Shown in pieces: positions 9,205 to 16,589 of a stretch of DNA of 64,000 nucleotides (position 1 is the first letter of the stretch; each line of letters opens with the position of its first letter). Position numbers and translations under genes: made by a program. This DNA is from Inhella crocodyli. GTDB lineage: Bacteria > Pseudomonadota > Gammaproteobacteria > Burkholderiales > Burkholderiaceae_C. The DNA lies in contig NZ_SACM01000001.1 in assembly GCF_004004565.1 (NCBI RefSeq), positions 496,001-560,000 on the forward strand, given 5' to 3'. Under the pieces are notes generated by a model. That model had not been told where the DNA came from, did not search any database, and worked only from the letters and a program-made list of their open reading frames with translations.

Positions 9205-11001
9205 ATGGCCACCTCCGCAGCATCCGTGTCGTCCGACCGTCCCAAAGCCCAAAGCCCGCGCGCATTGCGGGGGCTCTTGCCCTTCCTGCGGCCCTACCGC
9301 GGCCGCATCGCCGTGGCGGGCGTGTTCCTGGTGCTGGCCGCCATCACCACCTTGCTGTTCCCCGCGGTGTTGGGCCGGCTCATCGATGCCGGCCTCGTGC
9401 CCAAGGACCGCAGCGAGCAGCTGATGGGCCTGCGCCACCACTTCGCGCTGCTGATGGGCGTGGGCGTGGCCATGGGCTTGCTGAGCGCCAGCCGCTACTA
9501 CATGGTGACCTGGCTGGGCGAGCGCATCACGGCCGACGTGCGCAGCGCCGTGTACGCCCGCGTCATCGGGCACAGCCCCGGCTTCTTCGAGACCACCCGC
9601 ACGGGCGAGGTGCTGAGCCGATTGACCACCGACACCACCCTGGTGCAAACGGTGGTGGGCTCCAGCTTGAGCATGGGCCTGCGCAACGCGCTGATGGCCG
9701 TGGGCGCGCTGGTGATGTTGATCGCCACCAACCCGGTGGTGATGGGCCAGGTGCTGGGCGTGCTGGCCCTGGTGCTGGCGCCCACGCTGATTTGGAGCCG
9801 CCGCGTGCGCAAACTGAGCCGCGACAGCCAAGACAAGGTGGCCGACGCCTCGGCCATCGCCGGCGAGGTGCTCAATGCCATCCCCGTGGTGCAAAGCTAC
9901 ACGCAGGAGGCGCGCGAAGCCCGACGCTTCACCGAGGCCAGCGAAGCGGCCTTCGACACCGCCAAACGCCGCGCCAAGGTGCGCGCGCTGCTCATCGCCT
10001 TCGTCATCGTGGCCAACTTCGCCGCCATGCTCTGGGGCCTGTACCAAGGCACGCAGGCGGTGCTGGCGGGTCGCATCAGCGCAGGGCACCTCGCACAAAC
10101 CGTGGTGTACGTGGTGCTGCTGCTGGGCAGCGTGGCCGTGCTGGCCGAGGTCTGGGGCGACCTGCTGCGCGCCGCCGGCGCCACCGAGCGCTTGGTGGAG
10201 CTGTTGGAAAGCCGCTCCCCCGTGACCGAGACCGCCACGCCACGCGCCTTGCCGCCGGCGGGCTCGGGCGCCACCTTGACGGTGCGCGGGCTGAACTTCC
10301 GCTACCCCTCGCGCCCCAACACCTTGGCCCTGGCCGACTTCGACCTCGACCTGGCCCCGGGCGAAACCGTGGCCCTGGTGGGCAGCAGTGGCGCAGGCAA
10401 GACCACGGTCTTCCAGCTGCTGCAGCGCTTCTACGAGGCGGAGTCGGGCCGGATCGAGCTCGACGGCCTGCCCATCGGCGAACTGAGCCTGAACGCGCTG
10501 CGCGGCCGCATCGGCTTCGTGCCGCAGGAGAGCACGCTGTTCAGCACCAACGCCCTGGAAAACATCCGCTACGGCCGCCCCGACGCCAGCGAGGCCGAGG
10601 TCATCGCCGCGGCCAAGGCGGCGCACGCGCACGACTTCATCACCGCGCTGCCCGAGGGCTACGCCACCTTCTTGGGCGAGCGCGGCGTGCGCCTCTCCGG
10701 CGGCCAGCGCCAGCGCATTGCCATCGCCCGCGCCATGCTGAAGAACCCGCCGCTGCTGCTGCTCGACGAGGCCACCAGCGCGCTGGACGCCGAAAGCGAG
10801 CGCCTGGTGCAACAGGCCTTGGACGCCGCGATGCGCGGCCGCAGCACCTTGGTGATCGCCCACCGCCTGGCCACCGTCCAGCACGCCGACCGCATCGTCG
10901 TGCTGGAACACGGCCGCGTGGTGGAGGTCGGCACGCACGCCGAGCTGGTGGCCCGAGGCGGGGCTTACGCGCAGCTGGCGGCGCTGCAGTTCACGGTGTG
11001 A
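9205..11001 (+). CDS. ABC exporter, fused membrane and ATPase domains (MsbA-like)
   Basis: 598 aa half-transporter. Six hydrophobic segments span about residues 30-320 (type IV exporter fold, beginning LLPFLRPYRGRIAVAGVFL). The nucleotide-binding domain follows: Walker A GSSGAGKTT near residue 395, signature LSGGQRQR near 501, Walker B LLLLDEATS, D-loop SALD and switch IAHR. The domain order and the RYPSRPN opening of the ATPase part are typical of lipid or multidrug exporters that work as homodimers. The substrate is not predictable; it stands alone, with a regulatory M56 gene converging 3 bases away. Confidence 0.93.
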   Translation: MATSAASVSSDRPKAQSPRALRGLLPFLRPYRGRIAVAGVFLVLAAITTLLFPAVLGRLIDAGLVPKDRSEQLMGLRHHFALLMGVGVAMGLLSASRYYMVTWLGERITADVRSAVYARVIGHSPGFFETTRTGEVLSRLTTDTTLVQTVVGSSLSMGLRNALMAVGALVMLIATNPVVMGQVLGVLALVLAPTLIWSRRVRKLSRDSQDKVADASAIAGEVLNAIPVVQSYTQEAREARRFTEASEAAFDTAKRRAKVRALLIAFVIVANFAAMLWGLYQGTQAVLAGRISAGHLAQTVVYVVLLLGSVAVLAEVWGDLLRAAGATERLVELLESRSPVTETATPRALPPAGSGATLTVRGLNFRYPSRPNTLALADFDLDLAPGETVALVGSSGAGKTTVFQLLQRFYEAESGRIELDGLPIGELSLNALRGRIGFVPQESTLFSTNALENIRYGRPDASEAEVIAAAKAAHAHDFITALPEGYATFLGERGVRLSGGQRQRIAIARAMLKNPPLLLLDEATSALDAESERLVQQALDAAMRGRSTLVIAHRLATVQHADRIVVLEHGRVVEVGTHAELVARGGAYAQLAALQFTV

Positions 11002-11004
11002 GGC

Positions 11005-12486
11005 TCAGGGCTTGAAGTGCAGCGCGGGCGCTTGCCCGGCCTCGATCTCGCGCTTCAACTCGGCCAGGGCGCCGGTGGTGTCGTGCAGGCGGGTCTGCAC
11101 GAAGCGGGGCAGCACCTCGATGCGCAGCATCTCGCCGCCCTCCTCGCCCCGTTCGATCATGGCCATCGTGCCGTCCTTCGTCACGATGCGCGGCTTGGCC
11201 AAGAGCGCACCGGTCTTCGCGTCCAACATCACGAACTCCAGCAGGATCAGGTCTTGGCCCTTCACGGCATCGCCGGTGTAGGGCCGTCCGCTGGCCAGCA
11301 GGCGAACGCCCGCGCCATCCTCGGCCGTGAAGGGGTAAGGACGCACCTCGTTGAAGGTCTGCAACAGCAGCATCGGCGGTAGGCGCTGACCGTTGACCGT
11401 CACCGCCACGTCCATGCGCAGCTTGCTGTACCCGACGGCTTCGGGTGCTGCGCTGTGTTTTTCAGCCATAGGTACTTCAGGTGCTGCAGGTGGCGCGGCA
11501 TGGACCACGGCCGGCGGCGCAGCAGGCACGGCATGCACCGCGGGAACGGCGGCAGGGCTCGGTGCCACGGGCGCGACCTTGGCGGCTTCCGCCATCGGCA
11601 GGGGGGGCACGGGCGGGGCCGGCTGGGGTTGCACGGCCAGGGCCACACCAGCCACAGAGGCCAGCAGCAAGGCGACCCAGCCTGGGCGGCGCGGGCGGTG
11701 AAGGTGGGCGGGCAGCATGGCGATCCTCTCAATCAAAGGGTGGGTGGCACAGGGCGACACGCTCAGCGGCGCGGGCCCCAGGTTCTGGGCGCGCAACAAG
11801 GCGGCGCGGTAGGTCGGCAGGGCCTGTGGGCGGCGGCGCAGCACCACGGCGTCGGCGGCCAGTTCCATGTCCTGACGCCAGCGGCGCATCGCCCACCAGG
11901 CCAACGGGTTGAACCACTGCAGCACCAGCAGCCCCAGCGCCAAGACGGTCCAGCGGGTATCGCCCCGCTCGGCGTGCACGCGCTCGTGCAGCAGCACCAG
12001 GCGCCGTTCGGCTGGCGCAAATCGGGCGCGGAAATCGGCGGGCAGGCGTACGCGCGGCCGCCAGGCGCCTTGCAGTGCAGCGCTGGCGCCGGCCGGCAAG
12101 GGGCGCTGCACGAAGCGGCGGTGTTGCACCGTCAGGACCAAGCACAGGGTCATGGCCCCCACGGCCCAGGTTCCGAGCAGCAGGGCCTGAACGCGGGGCG
12201 ATTGGGGGCCCTCCGCTTTCGGGCTGCCGCGCTGCGCCGCGGTGGGCAAGCCCAGCGGGGCCGACCACGCCGCCTCGGGCAGCTCCACCTGCCACACCAC
12301 GGGGGCCTGCGGCAGCGCGCGGGCCAAGCCGACGGCCAGCAGCAGCACGGGCACCAGGAACCACAGGGCGTAGCGGGCTTCGGCGCCGGCCCACCGGCCC
12401 AATGCCGGGCGCAGCAAGGCCACGGCGGTCACGCCCCCGCTCGTCAGAGCGGTGAGACCCCAAAACCAAGTCAGCGGCTCAGTCAT
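11005..12486 (-). CDS. M56 (BlaR1-like) membrane metallopeptidase
   Basis: 493 aa. N-terminal transmembrane helices (about residues 5-25, 38-55 and 100-120) are followed by a cytoplasmic gluzincin domain with HERVH (His167-His171). A fourth helix (WTVLALGLLVLQWFNPL) and the M56 segment RRWRQDMELAADAVVL, whose Glu is the likely third zinc ligand, come next. A further hydrophobic stretch and an Ala/Pro-rich linker (about residues 265-350) lead to a non-penicillin-binding C-terminal domain with a VTVNGQRLPP strand. In BlaR1 a periplasmic sensor binds beta-lactam; here that domain is different, so the signal is probably not a beta-lactam. The gene overlaps its BlaI-type partner by 8 bases. Confidence 0.85.
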   Translation of the reverse strand: MTEPLTWFWGLTALTSGGVTAVALLRPALGRWAGAEARYALWFLVPVLLLAVGLARALPQAPVVWQVELPEAAWSAPLGLPTAAQRGSPKAEGPQSPRVQALLLGTWAVGAMTLCLVLTVQHRRFVQRPLPAGASAALQGAWRPRVRLPADFRARFAPAERRLVLLHERVHAERGDTRWTVLALGLLVLQWFNPLAWWAMRRWRQDMELAADAVVLRRRPQALPTYRAALLRAQNLGPAPLSVSPCATHPLIERIAMLPAHLHRPRRPGWVALLLASVAGVALAVQPQPAPPVPPLPMAEAAKVAPVAPSPAAVPAVHAVPAAPPAVVHAAPPAAPEVPMAEKHSAAPEAVGYSKLRMDVAVTVNGQRLPPMLLLQTFNEVRPYPFTAEDGAGVRLLASGRPYTGDAVKGQDLILLEFVMLDAKTGALLAKPRIVTKDGTMAMIERGEEGGEMLRIEVLPRFVQTRLHDTTGALAELKREIEAGQAPALHFKP

Positions 12487-12850
12487 CGCCCTGCTCCTTC
12501 AAGATCTTGGCCAGGGCGGCGCGGTCTTCGGCGGTCAGCTTGCGCTGGCTCGAAAACTGCGCCACCAGCGGCGCCAACTGCCCGCCAAACAGGCGGTCCA
12601 GCAGGCTGCCCGATTGCTGCGCCACCCAGTCGGCGCGCTGCAACACCGGCCGGTACAAAAAGCGCCGGCCGTCTTTGTCGGCCGCCACGGCCTGTTTGGC
12701 CATCAGGCGGCCCAGCAAGGTTTTGATGGTGCTGAGCTGCCAATCGGGGGCGTCGGGCAAGCCAGCCAGGCGCGCCGCCACCTCGTCGGCCGACAGGGGC
12801 TGCTCGCGCCAAAGGATCTCCATCACCTGGGCTTCCGCGTCGCTGATCAT
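12479..12850 (-). CDS. BlaI/MecI-family transcriptional repressor
   Basis: 123 aa. Start ATG at 12850 gives [14 protein letters not shown], the standard opening of BlaI/MecI/CopY repressors; an upstream extension would run through the operator and was rejected. The winged-helix domain includes [29 protein letters not shown] and [10 protein letters not shown]; the C-terminal helices for dimerisation include [10 protein letters not shown]. In this family the membrane M56 partner triggers cleavage of the repressor. It overlaps the M56 gene by 8 bases and probably represses this operon from the dyad at 12852-12899. Confidence 0.92.
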   Translation of the reverse strand: MISDAEAQVMEILWREQPLSADEVAARLAGLPDAPDWQLSTIKTLLGRLMAKQAVAADKDGRRFLYRPVLQRADWVAQQSGSLLDRLFGGQLAPLVAQFSSQRKLTAEDRAALAKILKEQGDD

Positions 12851-12851
12851 G

Positions 12852-12899
12852 TTTCGACTACAACCGTAAACAGATGACCATTTACGCATGTAGTCGAAA
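12852..12899. promoter_or_regulatory. Nested dyad, putative BlaI-type operator
   Basis: Outer arms TTTCGACTACA (12852-12862) and TGTAGTCGAAA (12889-12899) are a perfect 11-bp inverted repeat. Inside it, CGTAAA (12865-12870) and TTTACG (12881-12886) form a second dyad with a 10-base spacer. The ACTACA/TGTAGT half-sites match the TACA...TGTA pattern of BlaI/MecI/CopY operators. The inner edge lies 1 base before the repressor ATG; thyA reads the other way. Confidence 0.75.
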
Positions 12900-12999
12900 G
12901 CACGGGCACCCAGGGAAACCCGAGCAGGATGCCACTCGACCAAGGCGCGCTGCACGCCCTGGTCCCTACACTTCCGGCCTGCTTTCGCCCTTGACGCCC

Positions 13000-13809
13000 A
13001 TGACTCGCCCCACTCGCAGCACCTTCGAAGACTTCATGCGCCACGTGCACACCACTGGCGTGCACAAGGGCGACCGCACCGGCACCGGCACCCGCTCGGT
13101 GTTCGGCTACCAAATGCGCTTCCCGCTGGACGAGGGCTTTCCGCTGGTCACCACCAAGAAGGTGCACTGGAAGAGCATCGTGCTGGAACTGCTGTGGTTC
13201 TTGCGCGGCGACAGCAACGTCAAGTGGCTGCAAGAGCGCGGCTGCACCATCTGGGACGAGTGGGCACGCGAAGACGGCGAGTTGGGCCCCGTGTACGGCG
13301 TGCAGTGGCGCAGCTGGCCCACGCCGGGCGGCGGCCACATCGACCAGATCAGCGACCTGATCCACCAGATCAAGACCAACCCCGACAGCCGCCGTCTGAT
13401 CGTCAGCGCCTGGAACGTCGCCGAGTTGCCGCAGATGGCCCTGATGCCCTGCCACGCGCTGTTCCAGTTCTACGTGGCCGACGGCAAGCTCAGCTGCCAG
13501 CTTTACCAGCGCAGTGCCGACATCTTCTTGGGCGTGCCCTTCAACATCGCCAGCTACGCGCTGCTGACCCACATGCTGGCCCAGCAGTGCGACCTGGCGG
13601 TGGGCGACTTCATCTGGACCGGCGGCGACTGCCACCTCTACAGCAACCACACCGAGCAGGTCGAGACCCAGCTGGCCCGCACGCCCTACCCCTTCCCCAC
13701 GCTGCGCATCAAGCGCCGCCCCGCCAGCCTGTTCGACTACGAGCTCGACGACTTCGAGTTGGTGGACTACCAGCACCACCCCTTGATCAAGGCGCCGGTG
13801 GCGGTGTGA
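13000..13809 (+). CDS. thyA: Thymidylate synthase ThyA
   Basis: 269 aa. Start chosen at ATG 13000 ([16 protein letters not shown]); the longer upstream frame would cross the BlaI operator. The family blocks are all present: [32 protein letters not shown] and the catalytic [13 protein letters not shown] with Cys151. [23 protein letters not shown] and GDCHLYSNH follow. ThyA methylates dUMP to dTMP with methylene-tetrahydrofolate, leaving dihydrofolate. The adjacent folA gene, 7 bases downstream, recycles that product, so the pair forms a classic functional operon. Confidence 0.98.
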   Translation: MTRPTRSTFEDFMRHVHTTGVHKGDRTGTGTRSVFGYQMRFPLDEGFPLVTTKKVHWKSIVLELLWFLRGDSNVKWLQERGCTIWDEWAREDGELGPVYGVQWRSWPTPGGGHIDQISDLIHQIKTNPDSRRLIVSAWNVAELPQMALMPCHALFQFYVADGKLSCQLYQRSADIFLGVPFNIASYALLTHMLAQQCDLAVGDFIWTGGDCHLYSNHTEQVETQLARTPYPFPTLRIKRRPASLFDYELDDFELVDYQHHPLIKAPVAV

Positions 13810-13816
13810 GCGCGGC

Positions 13817-14305
13817 ATGACCGAACTGCGCCTCATTGCCGCCATGGGACGACAGCGCGAGGTGGGCGCGGGCAACGCGCTTCTGTGGCACCTGCCCGAG
13901 GACCTGGCCCACTTCAAGGCGAGCACCCTGGGCCAGCCGGTGCTGATGGGCCGCAAGACCTGGGACAGCCTGCCCGAGCGCTTCCGCCCCCTGCCCGGCC
14001 GCCGCAACCTCGTGATGACGCGCGGCGAGGCGGTGCCCGGGGCCGAGACCGTTCGCAGCCTCGACGAGGCGCTGGCGGCCTGCACCCAAGAGCCCGTGCT
14101 GTGGGTGATCGGCGGCGCCCAGCTCTGGGCCATGGCCCTGCCCCGCGCGCACGCTTTGTTGTTGACGGAGGTCGACGCCGCCTACCCCGAGGCCGACACC
14201 TTCTTTCCCGACCTGCCCGCCAGCTGGCACACCGAGGGACCCACGGACTGGACGACCAGCCGAAACGGCCTGCGCTACCGCATCCGCACCTGGCACACCG
14301 GCTGA
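13817..14305 (+). CDS. folA: Dihydrofolate reductase FolA
   Basis: 162 aa. MTELRLIAAMGRQREVGAGNALLWHLPEDLAHFK is the DHFR N-terminus, with the Met20-type loop and LP(E)D catalytic region. The NADPH-binding motifs GRKTWDSLPERFRPLPGR and VIGGAQLWAMAL, and a late (T/S)W-containing strand, complete the domain. It reduces dihydrofolate to tetrahydrofolate with NADPH. It lies directly after thyA. Confidence 0.97.
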   Translation: MTELRLIAAMGRQREVGAGNALLWHLPEDLAHFKASTLGQPVLMGRKTWDSLPERFRPLPGRRNLVMTRGEAVPGAETVRSLDEALAACTQEPVLWVIGGAQLWAMALPRAHALLLTEVDAAYPEADTFFPDLPASWHTEGPTDWTTSRNGLRYRIRTWHTG

Positions 14306-14347
14306 ACCCGCGCCGGCCACCACTCGTCTTCCCCCGGTAGCCGCGCG

Positions 14348-14369
14348 GCAGTGTGGCGGTGCACACTGC
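14348..14369. promoter_or_regulatory. 8-bp perfect inverted repeat before the acyltransferase gene
   Basis: GCAGTGTG (14348-14355) and CACACTGC (14362-14369) surround a 6-base spacer, 25 bases upstream of the ATG at 14395. It could be an operator or a leader hairpin. The TGTG/CACA cores recall Crp/Fnr-type sites, but the spacing is 2 bases shorter than the Crp consensus. Confidence 0.4.
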
Positions 14370-14394
14370 GGCACCCCGTCACCAGGAGCGCGCC

Positions 14395-15156
14395 ATGTCC
14401 GACGCCCCCGCCGACCTGGGGGCCGGCTTCAGCCAGTACTTCGACCTGGTGCCGGCCCTCGACGACGCGACCCGCCGCGAAGTCTTCCGCATCCGGCACG
14501 AGGTCTACTGCCGCGACCTGGGCTGGGAGCCCCTGCGCGACGACTGCCTGGAGCAAGACGTGTTCGACTTCCAGTCGATCCACTGCCTGCTGCGGCGCCG
14601 CGAAACCCACGAGCCCGTGGGCTGCACCCGCCTGATCTTGCGCCGCCCGGGCCGCGATTCCGACCCCTTGCCCTTCGAGAAGCACTGCGGCAACGCCCTG
14701 CACCGGCACCTGGTGGACCCCGCGCGCCTGCCCCCGGAGCAACAAGCCGAGGTGTCCCGCCTGGCCGTGATGCGCAACTACCGGCAGCGCAAGGGCGAGC
14801 AAGACAGCGCCGTGGCCTTGTCCGACGACGACTTCGCCAGCCGCGGCCCGCAGTCGCGATTCCCCTACATCCCAGTGGGCCTCTACCTGGGCGTGGCTTC
14901 CATCGCCCAGCGCCTGGGCCGCGAGTACGTGTTCGTGCTGACCGAGCCGCGCTTGGCCCGTCACTTTTCGCGCATCGGCTTTGCCATCGAAACCGTGGGC
15001 GACGCGATCGACCACCGCGGCCTGCGGGCGCCGTCTTTGCTGCGCGCCAGCCAGTTCATGGCCCACCTGCGCAGCTCCATCCGACCGCTGTACGAGGTGG
15101 TCGACCACAGCGTGGCCGCGGCATTTGCCGCCCACCCCGAGGCCATCCCCTGCTGA
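14395..15156 (+). CDS. PEP-CTERM/exosortase system-associated acyltransferase
   Basis: 253 aa. The start at ATG 14395 follows an AGGAG box; an in-frame start at 14353 lies in front of the inverted repeat and was rejected. FSQYFDLVPALDDATRREVF, RHEVYCRDLGWE, GCTRLIL and the EVSRLAVMRNYRQRKGE block match the exosortase-associated relative of LuxI-type autoinducer synthases (GNAT fold). PLPFEKHCG is another family hallmark. The group co-occurs with PEP-CTERM/exosortase systems for exopolysaccharide and protein sorting; its reaction is not established. No exosortase, PEP-CTERM protein or polysaccharide gene is visible nearby, so the rest of the system must be elsewhere in the genome. Confidence 0.85.
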   Translation: MSDAPADLGAGFSQYFDLVPALDDATRREVFRIRHEVYCRDLGWEPLRDDCLEQDVFDFQSIHCLLRRRETHEPVGCTRLILRRPGRDSDPLPFEKHCGNALHRHLVDPARLPPEQQAEVSRLAVMRNYRQRKGEQDSAVALSDDDFASRGPQSRFPYIPVGLYLGVASIAQRLGREYVFVLTEPRLARHFSRIGFAIETVGDAIDHRGLRAPSLLRASQFMAHLRSSIRPLYEVVDHSVAAAFAAHPEAIPC

Positions 15157-15166
15157 GCCGCCAGGC

Positions 15167-15379
15167 TCAGGCGTACACGTTCAACTGCGTGCCGAGTTGG
15201 CCCGAGGTGGCGAGCGCGGGGGCTTGCGGCAGGGACTGGATCAACTGCATGGCCCCGGCGGCCTGCAGGTCCATGGACTTGCGCAAGACCATCAAGGCCG
15301 CCGCCCCCTGCACGGTGCCCGCGGGCGCCGAGGAGGCGTTGTTGACCGTGCTGGGGCTGACGGTGGTGAGGGCGGACAT
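15167..15379 (-). CDS. YjfB-family putative motility protein
   Basis: 70 aa from the ATG at 15379; the frame extends upstream, but MSALTTVSPSTVNN is preceded by an AAGG box. The central helix VLRKSMDLQAAGAMQLIQSLPQ fits the small YjfB family (LK-KALD-QAQ--QLLQALPQ pattern). The C-terminal LGTQLNVYA resembles the family's GQNVDVRA ending. Members are annotated as putative motility proteins because of their flagellar context; molecular function is unknown. Here the promoter region contains a sigma-28-like site, which supports a flagellar link. Confidence 0.75.
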   Translation of the reverse strand: MSALTTVSPSTVNNASSAPAGTVQGAAALMVLRKSMDLQAAGAMQLIQSLPQAPALATSGQLGTQLNVYA

Positions 15380-15408
15380 GGGGGACCTTTTCGGCGCTTG
15401 ACGAGCTG

Positions 15409-15435
15409 ATATCGACCGCCTCAATGACACCTTGA
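15409..15435 (-). promoter_or_regulatory. Sigma-28 (FliA)-like promoter of the YjfB gene
   Basis: On the minus strand, TCAAGGTG (15435-15428), 11 bases, then GTCGATAT (15416-15409). The FliA consensus is TAAAGTTT-N11-GCCGATAA; the match is 5 of 8 and 6 of 8 with exact spacing. The predicted start would lie about 20 bases before the ATG. The -35 overlaps a perfect CCTCAA/TTGAGG repeat (15419-15437). Confidence 0.6.
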
Positions 15436-15479
15436 GGACATTTTCACTGGCTTGCTACGGCTCCCGACTCCCGCACATT

Positions 15480-16589
15480 TCACCGCCCACCAGGCGTGGC
15501 GTACAGCGTCTTGCCACTCTGCCCGTCTTGGACGGACAGGAGTTCAGCCCCGCCTTGTTCATTCGTGCGGATAGTCCAGACCATCGTGATGCGCGGATCG
15601 ACCTTCAAGACCGGCGCAGCCAAGACCTTGTCGTCCACGCGCACGGTGCTACGCCAGGTGCGGCCGTCCACAGCTTCGGTTGTCACATCGGCAACAGTAG
15701 CAAAGGGTTCGTCCACCAACCCCTCTGACTCCGTCATCCAGCGGCCCGACTTTGCCGTTTGCTCTAGTTGAAGCACCGGCAGTGGCATGTAGATGTACCG
15801 CTTGCTGGGCTTGGTGTTCTCTTCACGCGGAAGAGGAAGCCCCACCTTCACGGCTTGAACGTAGAACTGAGCTGCAGGCTTAGCGGCCACCATCAGGGAG
15901 AGCAAGGTCTCGCCCTGTAGGGGCAAACGCACCATCTTCGGCGCAGGCATTCCATCCGGTACGTACGTCGGCCGCGGACGCGGCGACACGCGCTCGGCCT
16001 CTGCAATCGCAGCAGCAATCTCGCCATCCGATTGCCCGCCAAGCGCAACGCGCACATCCTCTGTCATCGCAGTACGGTCCATGTCGTATAGCTGTATGGC
16101 CCCCTGTCCAACTCGTGTCAGCTGGGTGCCAAACCACTGCGAACGTCCGTGCGCCATGCGCAGACGATCCCAGGCCGTGGCCCTCAACCGCAGCAGAGCT
16201 CGGCTGTTGGGGAAGTGACGAAGCCCCGCTTCCACCAAGCCATAGGCTTGAACGATTGAAGCTGACGTTGGCCCGTGAAGCATGACCGTTGCGGCTCTCG
16301 CATAGTCGAGTTCGGTCTGAAGCTTGCCCGCATCGCGGAGTAGTAGAACCTGCCGAGCCCTCGCTTGATCTCGCTTGGCGACTGTCGCCCAATCGACTGT
16401 GGGGGCGTTGTCCGCTTGAACGACCCGATCGGCTTGATCGGCAGCATGGATCCGCCGCAACTCGACCGAATCGCTGGCCAAGGCTGAGACGTTACAAAAC
16501 AACGCCAGGCCAGCCCAACCACACGCAGTCGCAAGAAAGCACTTGGTGCGAGCTCTCTCTTGGTGGGGCAAGTGGGGTAACTCATTCAT
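15480..16589 (-). CDS. Exported DUF6624-like hypothetical protein
   Basis: 369 aa. The ATG at 16589 overlaps the pfp stop (ATGA). A leader with a hydrophobic core (CFLATACGWAGLALFCNVSALAS) suggests export. The middle part carries AATVMLHGPTSASIVQAYGLVEAGLRHFP followed by WDRLRMAHGRSQWFGTQL. This is close to the (A/S)-DR--M--G--Q-YGTQ signature of DUF6624 proteins. The C-terminal 150 residues (PTYVPDGMPAPKMVRLPLQG onwards) are not recognised. Codon use is noticeably less GC-rich than the genes on either side, which suggests a different origin. Function is unknown; coupling to a glycolytic enzyme may be accidental. Confidence 0.65.
   Translation of the reverse strand: MNELPHLPHQERARTKCFLATACGWAGLALFCNVSALASDSVELRRIHAADQADRVVQADNAPTVDWATVAKRDQARARQVLLLRDAGKLQTELDYARAATVMLHGPTSASIVQAYGLVEAGLRHFPNSRALLRLRATAWDRLRMAHGRSQWFGTQLTRVGQGAIQLYDMDRTAMTEDVRVALGGQSDGEIAAAIAEAERVSPRPRPTYVPDGMPAPKMVRLPLQGETLLSLMVAAKPAAQFYVQAVKVGLPLPREENTKPSKRYIYMPLPVLQLEQTAKSGRWMTESEGLVDEPFATVADVTTEAVDGRTWRSTVRVDDKVLAAPVLKVDPRITMVWTIRTNEQGGAELLSVQDGQSGKTLYATPGGR

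Noticed and set aside
7884-11015. Open frame of over 1000 codons on the plus strand across the esterase and ABC genes
   Set aside because: It is a GC-rich shadow frame with Ala/Gly/Arg/His-rich composition and no motif; the real genes lie in other frames on one or the other strand.
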